Assembly (NCBI RefSeq): GCF_002245895.1
Contig: NZ_NPJZ01000001.1
Coordinates: forward strand, 2,702,501-2,766,500
Direction: 5' to 3'
Source of the DNA: Rhodococcus sp. OK302
GTDB taxonomy: Bacteria > Actinomycetota > Actinomycetes > Mycobacteriales > Mycobacteriaceae
Length of the DNA: 64,000 bases
The notes beneath the pieces were generated by a model that was not told the DNA's origin, made no database searches, and worked only from the letters and a program-made list of their open reading frames with translations. The translations under genes and the position numbers were made by a program. How positions within the stretch are numbered: the first letter of the stretch is position 1; every line of letters starts with the position of its first letter. Of the stretch, positions 38,841 to 49,300 are shown piece after piece.

Positions 38841-39419
38841 ATGGCAAGGGTGACGGCACGCAGGGCGCAACTATTCGATCAGTTGGTGGTGCTCTTTCTG
38901 GACGAAGGATTTGTGCACCTGACGCTCGATGAGATCGCCTCACGCCTCCATTGCTCCAAGAGCACGCTGTACACGGTTGCTGCCGGTAAGGACGATCTGG
39001 TCCGCGCAGTCACTGTTCATTTCTTTCGCGCTGCGACCGATGCAGTCGAAGAAGCGGTCGCGGTTCAGACGGATCCACTAGCGCAGGTGACCGCGTACCT
39101 CGAGGCCGTGGGCGATCAGCTTTCCCGGGCATCGCACCAGTTCATGGAGGATCTGGCCGGGTCCTCACCGGGGCGGCAGGTGTACGAGAAGAACACGTCG
39201 ATTGCTGCCGATCGGGTTCGTGAATTGATTGTTCGAGGGGTTGCAGTCGGGGCATTTCGAGAGGTGCATGCATCGTTTGTCGCCGATGCCGCAGCGACGA
39301 CGATGGTTCGGATTCAGCAGCGTGAGGTGTATCTGGCTACGGGCCTCGATGATGCGCAGGCATATCGAGAACTAGCGGCACTCATCACCACCGGGATCTC
39401 GGCAACAGTGCACCGTTAG
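38841..39419 (+). CDS. TetR-family transcriptional regulator
   Basis: A 192-residue regulator: the N-terminal helix-turn-helix is LTLDEIASRLHCSKSTLYTVAAGKDDL (near 28-54), followed by a helical ligand domain. The start is ATG 38841; a TTG two codons earlier (38835) is possible. It is divergent from the acyl-CoA dehydrogenase, with a palindrome in the gap, so it most likely represses that gene and itself in response to an acyl-CoA or fatty acid (inference). Confidence 0.92.
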   Translation: MARVTARRAQLFDQLVVLFLDEGFVHLTLDEIASRLHCSKSTLYTVAAGKDDLVRAVTVHFFRAATDAVEEAVAVQTDPLAQVTAYLEAVGDQLSRASHQFMEDLAGSSPGRQVYEKNTSIAADRVRELIVRGVAVGAFREVHASFVADAAATTMVRIQQREVYLATGLDDAQAYRELAALITTGISATVHR

Positions 39420-39429
39420 CATCAACGGC

Positions 39430-39986
39430 ATGACCGATCTGAACGTCGAGGTAATTGTCGGTTCGGTTCGTGTGGGTCGTATCGCTCCCGCAGTGACCGA
39501 ATGGTTTGCCGAGCAAGCGCGAGCAGTGCCGGGTTGGAAGGTCTCGGTCATCGATCTTGCAGACTTGTCGCTTCCATCTGATTTTCGCAGTCAACGGCGA
39601 CCGAGACGTTGCGTCGACGCATCGGTGGCGCGGACGCCGTCGTTGCTGTCACTTCCGAGTACAACCACGGATACCCTGCCGCTCTGAAGACGGCACTCGA
39701 TTCGGTGAAGCATGAGTGGCGTGCAAAACCGATCGGATTCGTTTCTTACGGCGGGCAGTCGGGAGGGCTCCGTGCAACAGAACAATTGCGTCAAGTAGTT
39801 GCGGAACTGCACATGGTTTCCGTGCGACAAAGTGTGAGTATTCACCAGGTGCGCAAGCAGTTTCGTGACGGAGTCCGGAATGTGGATGCTGCCGCGGTGG
39901 ATGCTGCCGGCCGGATGATCGATCAATTGGATTGGTGGGGACGAGGATTACGCGATCGGCGTGCCGTCGAACCCTATCCCTGCTGA
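39430..39986 (+). pseudogene. NAD(P)H-dependent FMN reductase, frameshifted
   Basis: The gene is split over two frames. The N-terminal part (VEVIVGSVRVGRIAPAVTEWF, flavin-binding GS.R) reads from ATG 39430 to about 39580. The C-terminal part (TSEYNHGYPAALKTALD, FVSYGGQSGGLRATEQL) continues in another frame to 39986. Adding one T to the TTTT at 39582-39585 joins them into a flavodoxin-fold reductase of about 185 residues reading through DFSQSTATETLRRR. That suggests a sequencing or assembly error, or a recent mutation. Its end overlaps the convergent eccE gene by 13 bp. Confidence 0.88.
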
Positions 39987-41653
39987 TTCGTGGATGGAGA
40001 CACCCGGTAGTCTTCGCCCGGCCGGGGACGGCCGATGAACGCCGTTTCGGCTGCAATCGTGACCAGTGTGAGCGCAACACGAGTCTTGTTCGTGCGAACG
40101 ATGATTTTGTCGCCCAACGCATCTGGCTGGATAATTGTGAGATCAGGTTCGAGGTCCGGCCATTGGCGGGGGTCGCTGTAGACGTAGATCGCCGTGACGC
40201 CCGCCCGTGGTGGTAGTGCGTGAACGCCGTCGAAGACAACGGCATTGAAGTTTCCTTCCAGGCTGTGTCTGTGCCCCTGGCCGTGTTCTTGCCCCGACAC
40301 GCGTAGACGATCAGGAACTCCCATCGAGTCGACCAGCGATGCCCAGGTCTCGGGGCGGTCGGTGTGAATCAGGACGCGCGCTCCCGTTGCGATGGCGCGA
40401 AAGATCAATTGTTGTGCCACATAGAGTTCCCCGGCCACGAAGACTCTGGTTACTCCGGTGCCGGCCACCGGGGCTGTCACGCCCTGACCCCTCTCGTCCG
40501 AGCCGAGGAGTTGTCCGCAACCGGAGAGGGGGAGTGCCAGTGACGCCAACTGAGATGCATCCATTGTGCTGGCGGGGGAGATGGTGTCGAGTGCGGCGAG
40601 GACCGTCGGCAGGTTGGTGATCAGGGCATCCCGCTGACGGCCGCGCATCGAGATCAGTCCGGCGACAGGAGCTGCCTCCGGTGGATTCCTGGTTGTGAAA
40701 CGGCACGTTGCGCTGACCGTGGTCAGCCCGGGTTCCGGTCTTGGGCGTAATCGAACAGTCACCGATGTACCCATGGTCGGTATTGCCCACACTTGCGCGA
40801 GGGTTTCGGTGGTGATCGATGTGGGTTCGATGCCGTATCCGAAGTTCGAGACTCCGGGAAGCGGTGTCGACCGCCAGTTTTGGGCTACTTCACCGATATC
40901 GATGCCGCGACTTACCTGGGCGGTGGCAGAGGAAACTTCGGGGGCGGTCAAAATACGGGCGCGGGCGCCGGTAGCTTCGAGTACCCGAACGACCCGGCTC
41001 GTCGCGACGGAGATGCTCCGCGCTGCGCCTTGTTCTCCACCGCCGCGCCGCTCGACGGCGTCTGCGCCCTCGACGCCGTCGAAACGTAGTGCGAGCCAGA
41101 CTGTTCTGGTTGCGGTTGCCGGTAAGGGGCCGATCAAACGGTCATATACCTCGGTCGCCGGAGTGCCGGCAGCCACGCGATTTCCATGGCTGACAATATC
41201 GATACCGGTGAGTGAAATGTCGTGTTGGTGGAGACAATCTGCGAGCGCCGACGTCGGGAGCACATGGGAAGCATGGAACGACAATCGTCCGATTCTCGTC
41301 AAATAGTCTCGGGGTGGAGTGATTTCGACGACGGTGACCAACGATGAACCGTCGACGCGGAGTCCGATGGATTGTTCAGTCGGAGTCTGGAAACTCACGA
41401 TTGTTCCGTCTGAGGTCGAACGGCCGCGCAGATAGCGAAAGCAGGTTCTCGCCCAGGTGATGATCGACCATCCGCCGACATGCAGGAGTAGCACAGCGGC
41501 TACGCCACAAGCGATTCCGAGCACCCACCAATGGTTGAGCCCTGCGAACGCGGCGACGCACGCTGCGCTGACACCACAGGCCTGTGCGAACACCACCTCG
41601 TGCGCCGAGACCCTGTGCGACGACGGCCATTTTTTCAGGCGCGATCGATCCAC
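39974..41653 (-). CDS. eccE: Type VII secretion protein EccE
   Basis: A 559-residue EccE-like protein with two membrane segments near the N-terminus (about 25-65: ACGVSAACVAAF, WVLGIACGVAAVLLLHVGGW), then a large soluble domain. EccE lies at the rim of the ESX membrane complex. The start is GTG 41653 after GGGGGTG; the frame runs on to 41710, into the eccB control region. M. tuberculosis ESX-4 lacks EccE, so its presence here marks the complete ESX-4 form seen in Nocardia, Rhodococcus and M. abscessus (family knowledge). It is divergent from eccB. Confidence 0.87.
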   Translation of the reverse strand: MDRSRLKKWPSSHRVSAHEVVFAQACGVSAACVAAFAGLNHWWVLGIACGVAAVLLLHVGGWSIITWARTCFRYLRGRSTSDGTIVSFQTPTEQSIGLRVDGSSLVTVVEITPPRDYLTRIGRLSFHASHVLPTSALADCLHQHDISLTGIDIVSHGNRVAAGTPATEVYDRLIGPLPATATRTVWLALRFDGVEGADAVERRGGGEQGAARSISVATSRVVRVLEATGARARILTAPEVSSATAQVSRGIDIGEVAQNWRSTPLPGVSNFGYGIEPTSITTETLAQVWAIPTMGTSVTVRLRPRPEPGLTTVSATCRFTTRNPPEAAPVAGLISMRGRQRDALITNLPTVLAALDTISPASTMDASQLASLALPLSGCGQLLGSDERGQGVTAPVAGTGVTRVFVAGELYVAQQLIFRAIATGARVLIHTDRPETWASLVDSMGVPDRLRVSGQEHGQGHRHSLEGNFNAVVFDGVHALPPRAGVTAIYVYSDPRQWPDLEPDLTIIQPDALGDKIIVRTNKTRVALTLVTIAAETAFIGRPRPGEDYRVSPSTNQQG

Positions 41654-41682
41654 GGTTTCACCCCCGAATACCTGACCTTGTC

Positions 41683-41700
41683 GTGGACCGGACGTGGACC
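41683..41700. promoter_or_regulatory. Direct repeat in the eccE-eccB divergent region
   Basis: GTGGACC occurs at 41683-41689 and again at 41694-41700, one helical turn (11 bp) apart, in the 112-bp gap between the divergent starts. It is a possible regulator site. Confidence 0.3.
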
Positions 41701-41765
41701 ACAGTTTCAACCCCGGGGGGAACTGTACTGTGTCATCTCAGGGGACGTACGGCACGGGGGGAAGC

Positions 41766-43229
41766 ATGGCTGCGACACCGACCACGAAGTGGCAGGTCAA
41801 CGGATACCGATTTTTGGTCCGACGTATGGAACACGCACTGGTGCGCCGAGATGTGCGGATGCTGCACGATCCGATGCGATCACAGTCGCGTGCACTGATT
41901 GTCGGTATTGTGCTGGCTTCTCTGGGGCTCGCAGGTTGTGGGGTGCTTGCACTCTTCCGGCCGCAAGACAAGATTGCCGATGCACACATCGTCGTCGGAA
42001 AGGATTCCGGTGCAATGTTTGTCGCGATGGAAGGGACATTTCACCCGGTACTCAACCTGGCATCGGCGAGGTTGATCATCGGATCGCCGGACAAGCCTGC
42101 GCTGGTGAAGGATTCGGAGATCAGCGGGAAGCCGCGAGGAGCGCTTGTCGGTATCCCCGGAGGGCCGTCGGCGCTACCGGAAGCGGCGGATCCGACACAC
42201 GCGCAATGGACGGTCTGTGACACGGTCGGAGTAGACGGAAAACGGTCTCTGTCGACGACGATACTGGTCGGGGAGCCGAAACTTGGACTCGACGCGTCGT
42301 ACCTGTCCGATGACCGGGCCCTGCTGGTTCGCTCGGGCGCTGATCATTTCCTGGTGTACGACGGAAAACGAGCATCGATCGATATCGGCGATCCGGCGAT
42401 CGCCCGGGCGCTCGGGTTGGAAGATGTGGAACCCCGGCCCATCAGCGCCGGAATGCTCAATGCAATTCCCGAAGTTCCGAGAATCGCGGCTCCATCGATT
42501 CCCGGTGTGGGGACAGTTCCGCGATACTCGTTGCAGGGCAAGACCGTCGGATCTGTCGTTCAGGTCTCGACGGGTTCGGAGATCATCTACTACGTCGTTC
42601 TGGAAAACGGAATCCAGAGAGTAAGTTCGGCTGTGGCACAACTGATCTACTTCGCCGATTCGCAGGGAGATTCGGGAATGACCTCCGTGACGCCCGACGC
42701 GATCAATCGTATTCCTTCGGTAAACCAGCTAGCGCTGACCGCGTTCCCCGTGGTCGTGCCCTCCGTGGTGACAGAGCGGGATGCGCCGGTGAGTTGTCTA
42801 GCTTGGAAGCCGGACCGGGCTTCGATTGCGGCCGAACGTAGTTCCGCGACGGTGAGTGTGATTGTCGGCAGCGACCTTCCCCTTGCGTCCGATGCCAAAG
42901 CGGTTGCACTGGCGCAGGCTGACGGGCCGGGGGATCGGCTGGATTACGCCTACATCTCGCCGGGTGCTGGAGGATTTGTGCAAGCGACCGGTATCGATGT
43001 TGACAGCGCGCGACGAGATGGAGTGTTCTACATCGCCGATACCGGCGTGAAATTCGGTGTACCGGACGAAGATTCGGCCAAGGCCCTCGGTCTCGTGCGA
43101 ACTCCGGACCGCGCTCCTTGGCAACTGCTCGAATTGCTTGCATCAGGGCCGGCGCTGGACAAAGCGAATGCCCTTGTCGCGCACGACGGAATGACACCGG
43201 ACCCGTATCCCGCAGCGCCGGCCAACTGA
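41766..43229 (+). CDS. eccB: Type VII secretion protein EccB
   Basis: A 487-residue EccB: N-terminal TTKWQVNGYRFLVRRMEHALVRRD motif (cytoplasmic), one membrane helix near 42-64 (ALIVGIVLASLGLAGCGVLAL), then a periplasmic repeat domain. The two cysteines near 170 and 370 (WTVCDTVG, VSCLAW) match the conserved disulfide. It is part of the core secretion complex with EccC, EccD and EccE. The start is ATG 41766 after GGGGGGAAG. Confidence 0.95.
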   Translation: MAATPTTKWQVNGYRFLVRRMEHALVRRDVRMLHDPMRSQSRALIVGIVLASLGLAGCGVLALFRPQDKIADAHIVVGKDSGAMFVAMEGTFHPVLNLASARLIIGSPDKPALVKDSEISGKPRGALVGIPGGPSALPEAADPTHAQWTVCDTVGVDGKRSLSTTILVGEPKLGLDASYLSDDRALLVRSGADHFLVYDGKRASIDIGDPAIARALGLEDVEPRPISAGMLNAIPEVPRIAAPSIPGVGTVPRYSLQGKTVGSVVQVSTGSEIIYYVVLENGIQRVSSAVAQLIYFADSQGDSGMTSVTPDAINRIPSVNQLALTAFPVVVPSVVTERDAPVSCLAWKPDRASIAAERSSATVSVIVGSDLPLASDAKAVALAQADGPGDRLDYAYISPGAGGFVQATGIDVDSARRDGVFYIADTGVKFGVPDEDSAKALGLVRTPDRAPWQLLELLASGPALDKANALVAHDGMTPDPYPAAPAN

Positions 43230-43259
43230 CGACAACTATCCAATGCGGACCGGTCCGTG

Positions 43260-44651
43260 TCAGCTACTCGCGCGTTCGGAATACTTTCGTCGTATCGGAA
43301 ATGACGCCAGTAGAGCCAGTATCCCCAAGATTCCGACGCAGGCAACGCCGAGAAGTGCCGCGTCACGTGCCCGATTGTCTGCGGCGGGAATTATCGGAAG
43401 TGGAGCAATTGCCGTCGAATAGGCTGGGAGCGGATAGTTTTCGCTGTCAGTGGGGATGGCGGTGACAGCGGCAAGCGGATCGATTACCCCGTGCCCGACG
43501 TAGGGATTCCAGCCTTCGGCAGGGGCATGAGCGGTGGACTCAATGCGGTGTACTACTTGCGTTGCCGTGAGCTCGGGATATCGAGATCGAACGAGCGCAG
43601 CTGTTGCCGCTACGTACGGCGCCGCAAAGCTGGTTCCGTTGATCGCTTGAAATGCCCCGCCGGGGCCGAACGTTCCGTTGGTCAGGCCGGATTCGGACGG
43701 GTGCAACGAGACGATCCCGGTACCGGGCGCTGCCACGTCCACCCACGGCCCGCCGAGACTGAACGGGCTTGCTGCACCGTTGGGATCGACAGATCCGACA
43801 GTGAGGACATAGTCGTCATACCACGCCGGGCTGGCGATAGTACTGATCGAATTCCAAGGATCTGCACCAGGTCTCAGTGGATTCGGGGGTGGATTCTGCG
43901 TCTTGCAGCCACCTGATCCGACATTTCCGGCGGCTGCGACGATGACGACGTCCTTGTCGACCGCGGCATAGTGGATTGCTGCGCCGAGTCGTTGATCGTT
44001 GATTCCGTCGGACGCGGACTTGCAGGCAACTTCCGAAATATTGATGACCGTGGCACCCAGGTCAGCAGCATGACGGACAGCCGTGGCCATGGTGTCGACG
44101 TTTCCGTATCCGGACGAGTTTTCGGCGACATTCGGATCGTCTTGTCTCCCTGCGACCGAGTAGGCGGAACTGGACTGTCGGATAGCGATGACAACCGCAC
44201 CCGGCGCTGCGCCGGAGAAGCCTGATCCGTTTTGCGGCTGCGCGCCGATCAGTCCGGCGACGACAGTCCCGTGGGCGTCGCAGTCCTCGGTTCCGTCCGA
44301 CATTCCGACGTAGTCGCCACCGGCCTCCACATTGGGGAGTCGGGGATGGGCGTTCACCCCGGTGTCGATGACGGCAATTCGCTGACCGATGCCCGTGGTG
44401 AGAGGCCAGACAGCATCGAACGCCAGGTCGCGCTGGGCGAGCGGAATATCGGGACCTTCTCCGCCAGGTGCTGCGGGAATGCACAGCGTGCGCTGCTCAG
44501 TAGCTTGTGGTGGCGCGGGGGCGGCGTCTTCCGGAAGCATCGACGGTTCGATGGGCAACGGAATCGCGCCGGAAGCTACGCCCGGACCTCCGAGGAGCGC
44601 CACGGCCGCAATGGAGGCAAGTATCGAGGTAGCGCGAATCCGTCGGGTCAT
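43260..44651 (-). CDS. mycP: Mycosin, ESX-associated subtilisin-like protease MycP
   Basis: A 463-residue S8-family serine protease: signal peptide (residues 1-28), catalytic Asp96 (AVIDTG), His127 (DAHGTVVAG), oxyanion Asn243 and Ser341 (NGTSFAAPYV), then a C-terminal membrane helix (near 437-456) and a short basic tail. Mycosins stabilise the ESX complex and process substrates in the periplasm. The start is ATG 44651; an upstream frame to 44879 would run through eccD. It is convergent with eccB and follows eccD by 17 bp. Confidence 0.95.
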   Translation of the reverse strand: MTRRIRATSILASIAAVALLGGPGVASGAIPLPIEPSMLPEDAAPAPPQATEQRTLCIPAAPGGEGPDIPLAQRDLAFDAVWPLTTGIGQRIAVIDTGVNAHPRLPNVEAGGDYVGMSDGTEDCDAHGTVVAGLIGAQPQNGSGFSGAAPGAVVIAIRQSSSAYSVAGRQDDPNVAENSSGYGNVDTMATAVRHAADLGATVINISEVACKSASDGINDQRLGAAIHYAAVDKDVVIVAAAGNVGSGGCKTQNPPPNPLRPGADPWNSISTIASPAWYDDYVLTVGSVDPNGAASPFSLGGPWVDVAAPGTGIVSLHPSESGLTNGTFGPGGAFQAINGTSFAAPYVAATAALVRSRYPELTATQVVHRIESTAHAPAEGWNPYVGHGVIDPLAAVTAIPTDSENYPLPAYSTAIAPLPIIPAADNRARDAALLGVACVGILGILALLASFPIRRKYSERASS

Positions 44652-44668
44652 CCGAGTGCGTCCGCTGC

Positions 44669-46131
44669 TCAGAGTCCGCGCATGACGGAGAACAAGTCGG
44701 TCACCCAGCAGATCAGGGGCACGATCAAAGCGATCGCGGCTAGGTCGACAAGCTCCGCAGCTCGTCGCATGACCGGGCTGAAGACCCGACCCGGGGCGAT
44801 GATGCCCATGACGAGCGCCACGATGAGAACAATCATGGAGAGGGCAAAAATGGCGAGGCTGTCGTCGCGACGAGCCCACATCAGTGAGATGAGAACGACA
44901 AGGACGATGGAGGCGCCGGACGCGATGAGGGGAACTGCCTGATTGCTACCGGCGAAAGTGCGTCCGCGGAGCATCAGAACGCCGGCGGTCACGCCGGCAA
45001 GCGCGGTACCGGACCAGACGATTCCGCCGTTGGAATCGACCGCTGCGACACTGACTGCCCCGATCAACGTCACAAGCGATGTTGCCACTACCAGGCCGGT
45101 CAGGTAGCTGCGGGCGCGGCCGGTTCTTTCGGTAAGTTCCTGGAAATCCGGCAGTTCGGGTTCGGTTGTCAGATCCCGCGCTTCATCGAGCGGATTCCCG
45201 GGAACGGGAACCGGCGGCAACGGAAGCTTGGCGAACAGCATGGAAAGGCGTGCGTGTTCGCCAGAATGATCAGTGACGCTGCGATACTCACGGCGCTGAG
45301 CGTCTCGAGCGGAACGTCGGGAAGCGTAGTTGCGACGCCTGCTGCGATAGCTGCGGCGATCGAGATTCCGAAAAGTGCTGTGAATGTGGCTATTCCGACA
45401 CCGCACAAGCGAAGGCAGAGTAGTGTCACCGACGCGACGAGTACCGACCCCAGAAGGATATGCGGAGCGTGTATCGGGCCAGGAACGAAGAGGATGCCGG
45501 CGGTGAACGCAGGCGGCACCGAGGCGCATCCGAGGACGATTGCGCTTCTGCCGTCGTCGTAGACGCGGGCCGTCACGATCGCGGCGATAGTCAACAGTGC
45601 CGCAGCTGTCAAAGCGCAAGCGGCCCCTGTTAATCCGGTTGATCCCAGAGCCAGAGCAGAGGTGCCGACGAGCGTAGCGGCGATGGCAACCACAGAACCG
45701 GTGGTGCGTGCGGTGTCCGGAGTCCAACGACGGTATGTCTGCGCGTCAGTGGCCGCGACGGTGTACATGATGTCGTCGAACAGTGGTGATGGAGCGGCGG
45801 TGTCCGCGGTTTCGAGGATGAGCAACTCGCCGTCGCGGATTCCGTGCTCGTGCAGTGAGAGTGTGGGCGAGAGGGGTTCGCGACCGACTTTGGCCAGGGA
45901 CCAGTCGCTGGGTTCGAAATGTTCGGCGGTGGTGTCGAAATCGTTGGACTCGCTGTGGTTGCGAATTGTGTCGACAATGCCGGGAATGACCAATGTGAGT
46001 GGAATGCGTAGTGGCACTGCGAGATCCACCTGTGTATGTGCCGACAAGATGGTCAGGCGACACAGTTCGGCCGCTGGCGCCGTTCGGCGATCACTCGCCA
46101 TAGATCCTGCGTCGGTTGTGGACATGCTCAC
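44669..46131 (-). pseudogene. eccD: Type VII secretion protein EccD, frameshifted
   Basis: Two frames together make one EccD of about 485 residues. The first (46131 to about 45250) has the N-terminal ubiquitin-like domain and the first membrane helices. The second (about 45250 to 44669) has LFAKLPLPPVPVPGNPLDEA and the remaining helices. They meet in the GG-AAA-GG stretch at 45242-45248; one extra base there restores a single frame. EccD forms the membrane pore ring of ESX systems. The start is GTG 46131, six bases after GGAGGGG; ATG 46125 is an alternative. The locus is otherwise complete, so an assembly error is likelier than true loss. Confidence 0.88.
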
Positions 46132-46386
46132 GATCAACCCCTCCGAAGTGACACCTCATTCGCGAATCCCCATTCGCGTCACCCCTGTTCTTCGGAACCT
46201 TACGACATCGAGCTGACAAATGCTGCTGCCGCGGACGCAATCGAACGGTTGCCGAGACTGACTGTGTCGGCGGGATGAGCTAATGTCTGTCGTTGCGTGA
46301 TCTTTGCCATGGGGGACAGTTCGGCAAATGATGGACGGGTCGATCATAGGATTGCGCGCCAATATCACTGTTGGGGGTGGAGTGAA

Positions 46387-49300
46387 TTGAGCACAGTCAG
46401 GTTTCCGCGTCGACCTCGACGTGAAGCGCCGCGGGCGCCGGGGGGTGAGGTGACGCTGCAGGCGCCACCCGAGATTCCGCGTGCCACGCCGGGGAATCTG
46501 CTAACCAAGTTGTTACCGGTGGTCATGGTGGTAGCCATGATCGGAATGGTCGCATTGATGTTCACGTCGGGGATGGCACGAAATCCGATGTCGCTGTTGT
46601 TTCCGGTGATGATGATGGTGTCGATGCTCGGAATGTTGGCAGGTGGCGGACGCAGTGGTGGTGCGCGCGCATCCGAGGTCAACGAGGACCGCAAGGACTA
46701 CTTACGGTATCTCGATCAGTTGCGTCGCGACGTCGATGACACGGGCCAAGCGCAGCGCCGCGCTCTGGAGTGGAGCAATCCGGAACCGGCGTTGCTGTGG
46801 ACCTTGGTGGGAACGTCGCGAATGTGGGAACGTCAAGCCGTAGACGCAGATTACTGTCACGTTCGGGTCGGCCTCGGGAGTCAACGACTGGCGACTCGGT
46901 TGATCCCGCCGGAGACCGGTCCCGTGGAGGATCTCGAACCCGTTGCATCCGTGTCGCTTCGGAGATTTGTCCGTTCTCATTCTGTTGTCGAGGACCTTCC
47001 GACGGCTGTGTCACTGAGGGGCTTCCCCTCGGTATCTGTTGCGGGTCATCGGGAATCCGCCCGGGCGTTGGTCCGGGCTATGGTGATGCAACTGTGTACT
47101 TTTCACGGTCCGGACGTCCTCCAAGTTGCAGTGGTCTGCGGGCCGGACACTGCATCGGAATGGGAATGGGTCAAATGGTTGCCGCACACGCAGCATCCGG
47201 ATGCGTCCGACGGCGCCGGTGCAGCGCGGATGGTGTACGGCTCGTACCTCGAGTTGGAAGGATCACTGGGAGACCAACTGGCGATGAGGGGTCGGTTCGC
47301 GCGGAATGCGCCTGCGGCAGCGGGTGTGCCCCATGTGATCGTCGTTGTGGACGGAGGACTGCTGGAAGGCGATTCGGGGCTTTTGACCGCAACCGGATTG
47401 GATTCGGTGACAGTGGTCGACCTGTGCGGTTTCTGCCCGGCACTATCTGCCAGTCGAGGTCTCAGGTTGGTGGTGAGCGACGATCAGGTGGGTGCGGTCA
47501 GTAGCGTCGGCGTGGAGAAGTTTGCGAGTCCCGATGCTTGCACGACAATAACTGCTCAGTCATTCGGAAGGAGGATGGCGCCGTACCGTGCGTCTACTCA
47601 GAACGCGATCGATTCAGGCGACGACGATGAAACGGCGCGTTCGTGGAGTCAGATGTTGGGAATCGGAAATGCAGCGCGGTTCAACCCGGATCATGCATGG
47701 CTGCCGCGCCAAGGACGCGATCGATTGAGAGTGCCGATCGGTGTCGGAGCCGACGGGCAGCCTGTCGAGCTGGACCTCAAAGAATCTGCCGAGAATGGAA
47801 TGGGTCCCCATGGTTTGTGTATCGGTGCAACAGGTTCGGGCAAATCGGAGTTTCTTCGGACGCTTGTTCTCGGCTTGATCGCGACACACTCACCGACTGC
47901 CTTGAATCTGGTACTTGTCGATTTCAAAGGCGGTGCGACTTTTCTCGGTCTCGAGGATTCGCCCCATGTTGCGGCAGTGATCACGAACCTTGCCGAGGAA
48001 CTCGCGATGGTCGATCGCATGAAGGATGCGCTTGCGGGAGAAATGAATCGGCGTCAAGAACTTCTCCGATCGGCCGGAAACTTCGCAAATGTCTCGGATT
48101 ACGAAAAGGCGCGAGTTGCGGGGGCTGCTCTCGACCCACTGCCGGCATTGTTCGTGGTGGTCGACGAGTTCTCCGAACTGCTCAGTCAACAACCGGAGTT
48201 TGCCGACCTGTTCGTGGCGATCGGTCGGCTGGGACGATCGCTGCACATCCACCTTCTGCTGGCGAGCCAACGCTTGGATGAAGGAAAACTACGTGGCCTC
48301 GACAGTCACCTCTCGTACCGTATTGGTTTGAAGACATTCTCCGCCAACGAGTCCCGAACTGTCTTAGGAGTTCCAGACGCGTACTACCTGCCAGGAACTC
48401 CAGGCGCGGGATATTTGAAGGCGGATTCTGCAGAAATCGTGCGTTTTCAAGGCGCGTACGTGTCCGGGCCGTACGAAGGCGCTCGAATCGCTCCGGCGCG
48501 ACTCGCGACGGAACAGTCTGTTGCGCTCGCTCCGGTGCTCTTCACTGCTGCGGCGGTCCTGGGTGATCAACGCGGCGATGCCGTGGTGGAACCGGACTTC
48601 GTGGATATGGGTGAGGCGGGAGACGAATCGAGAACTCTCATGGGAGTTCTCGTGGACCGAATCAGAGGGCACGGTCCACGCGCCCATGAAGTGTGGCTTC
48701 CGCCGCTCGATGCATCGCCGACACTCGACCAGTTGTTGCCGCGCGCTGCCGCGGGTGATTCGAATATTCTCCGCGGCAACCTGACTGCGCCCTTCGGGAT
48801 TGTGGACAGACCGTTCGATCAGCGGCGAGAACTGCTGGTAGCCGACCTCAACGGTTCGACTGGCAACCTCGCGATCGTCGGTGGCCCGCAGTCGGGAAAA
48901 TCGACAGCACTGCGCACGCTGATCATGTCGTTCGCGCTGACACATACGGCCGAGCAGGTTCAGTTCTACTGCCTCGATTTCGGCGGTGGCACGCTGCTGG
49001 GGTTGCGCGATCTCCCTCACGTCGGTTCGGTGGCAAATAGATTGGACGGAGACCGGGTTCGGCGAACCGTCGCCGAAGTGTCGGGGGTAGTCCAGGAGCG
49101 TGAGCGATTGTTCCGTGATCACGGTATCGATTCGATGGTCGAATTTCGTCGGCTACGAAACAGTGATCCCACTGGTGAGAACGTCGCGGCCGGCTTCGCT
49201 CACGACCAATTCGGTGACGTGTTTCTGGTGATCGATGGTTGGCCGAGCGTTCGTTCGGACTTCGAACCGCTGGAAGCATCGATCAATACGCTTGCCGCCC

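Noticed and set aside
39609..39986. Independent small flavoprotein starting at TTG 39609
   Set aside because: It lacks the N-terminal flavin-binding strand, which is present just upstream in another frame; one added T restores a normal reductase.
41654..41710. EccE extension to 41710
   Set aside because: It would overlap the eccB control region; GTG 41653 is preceded by GGGGGTG.
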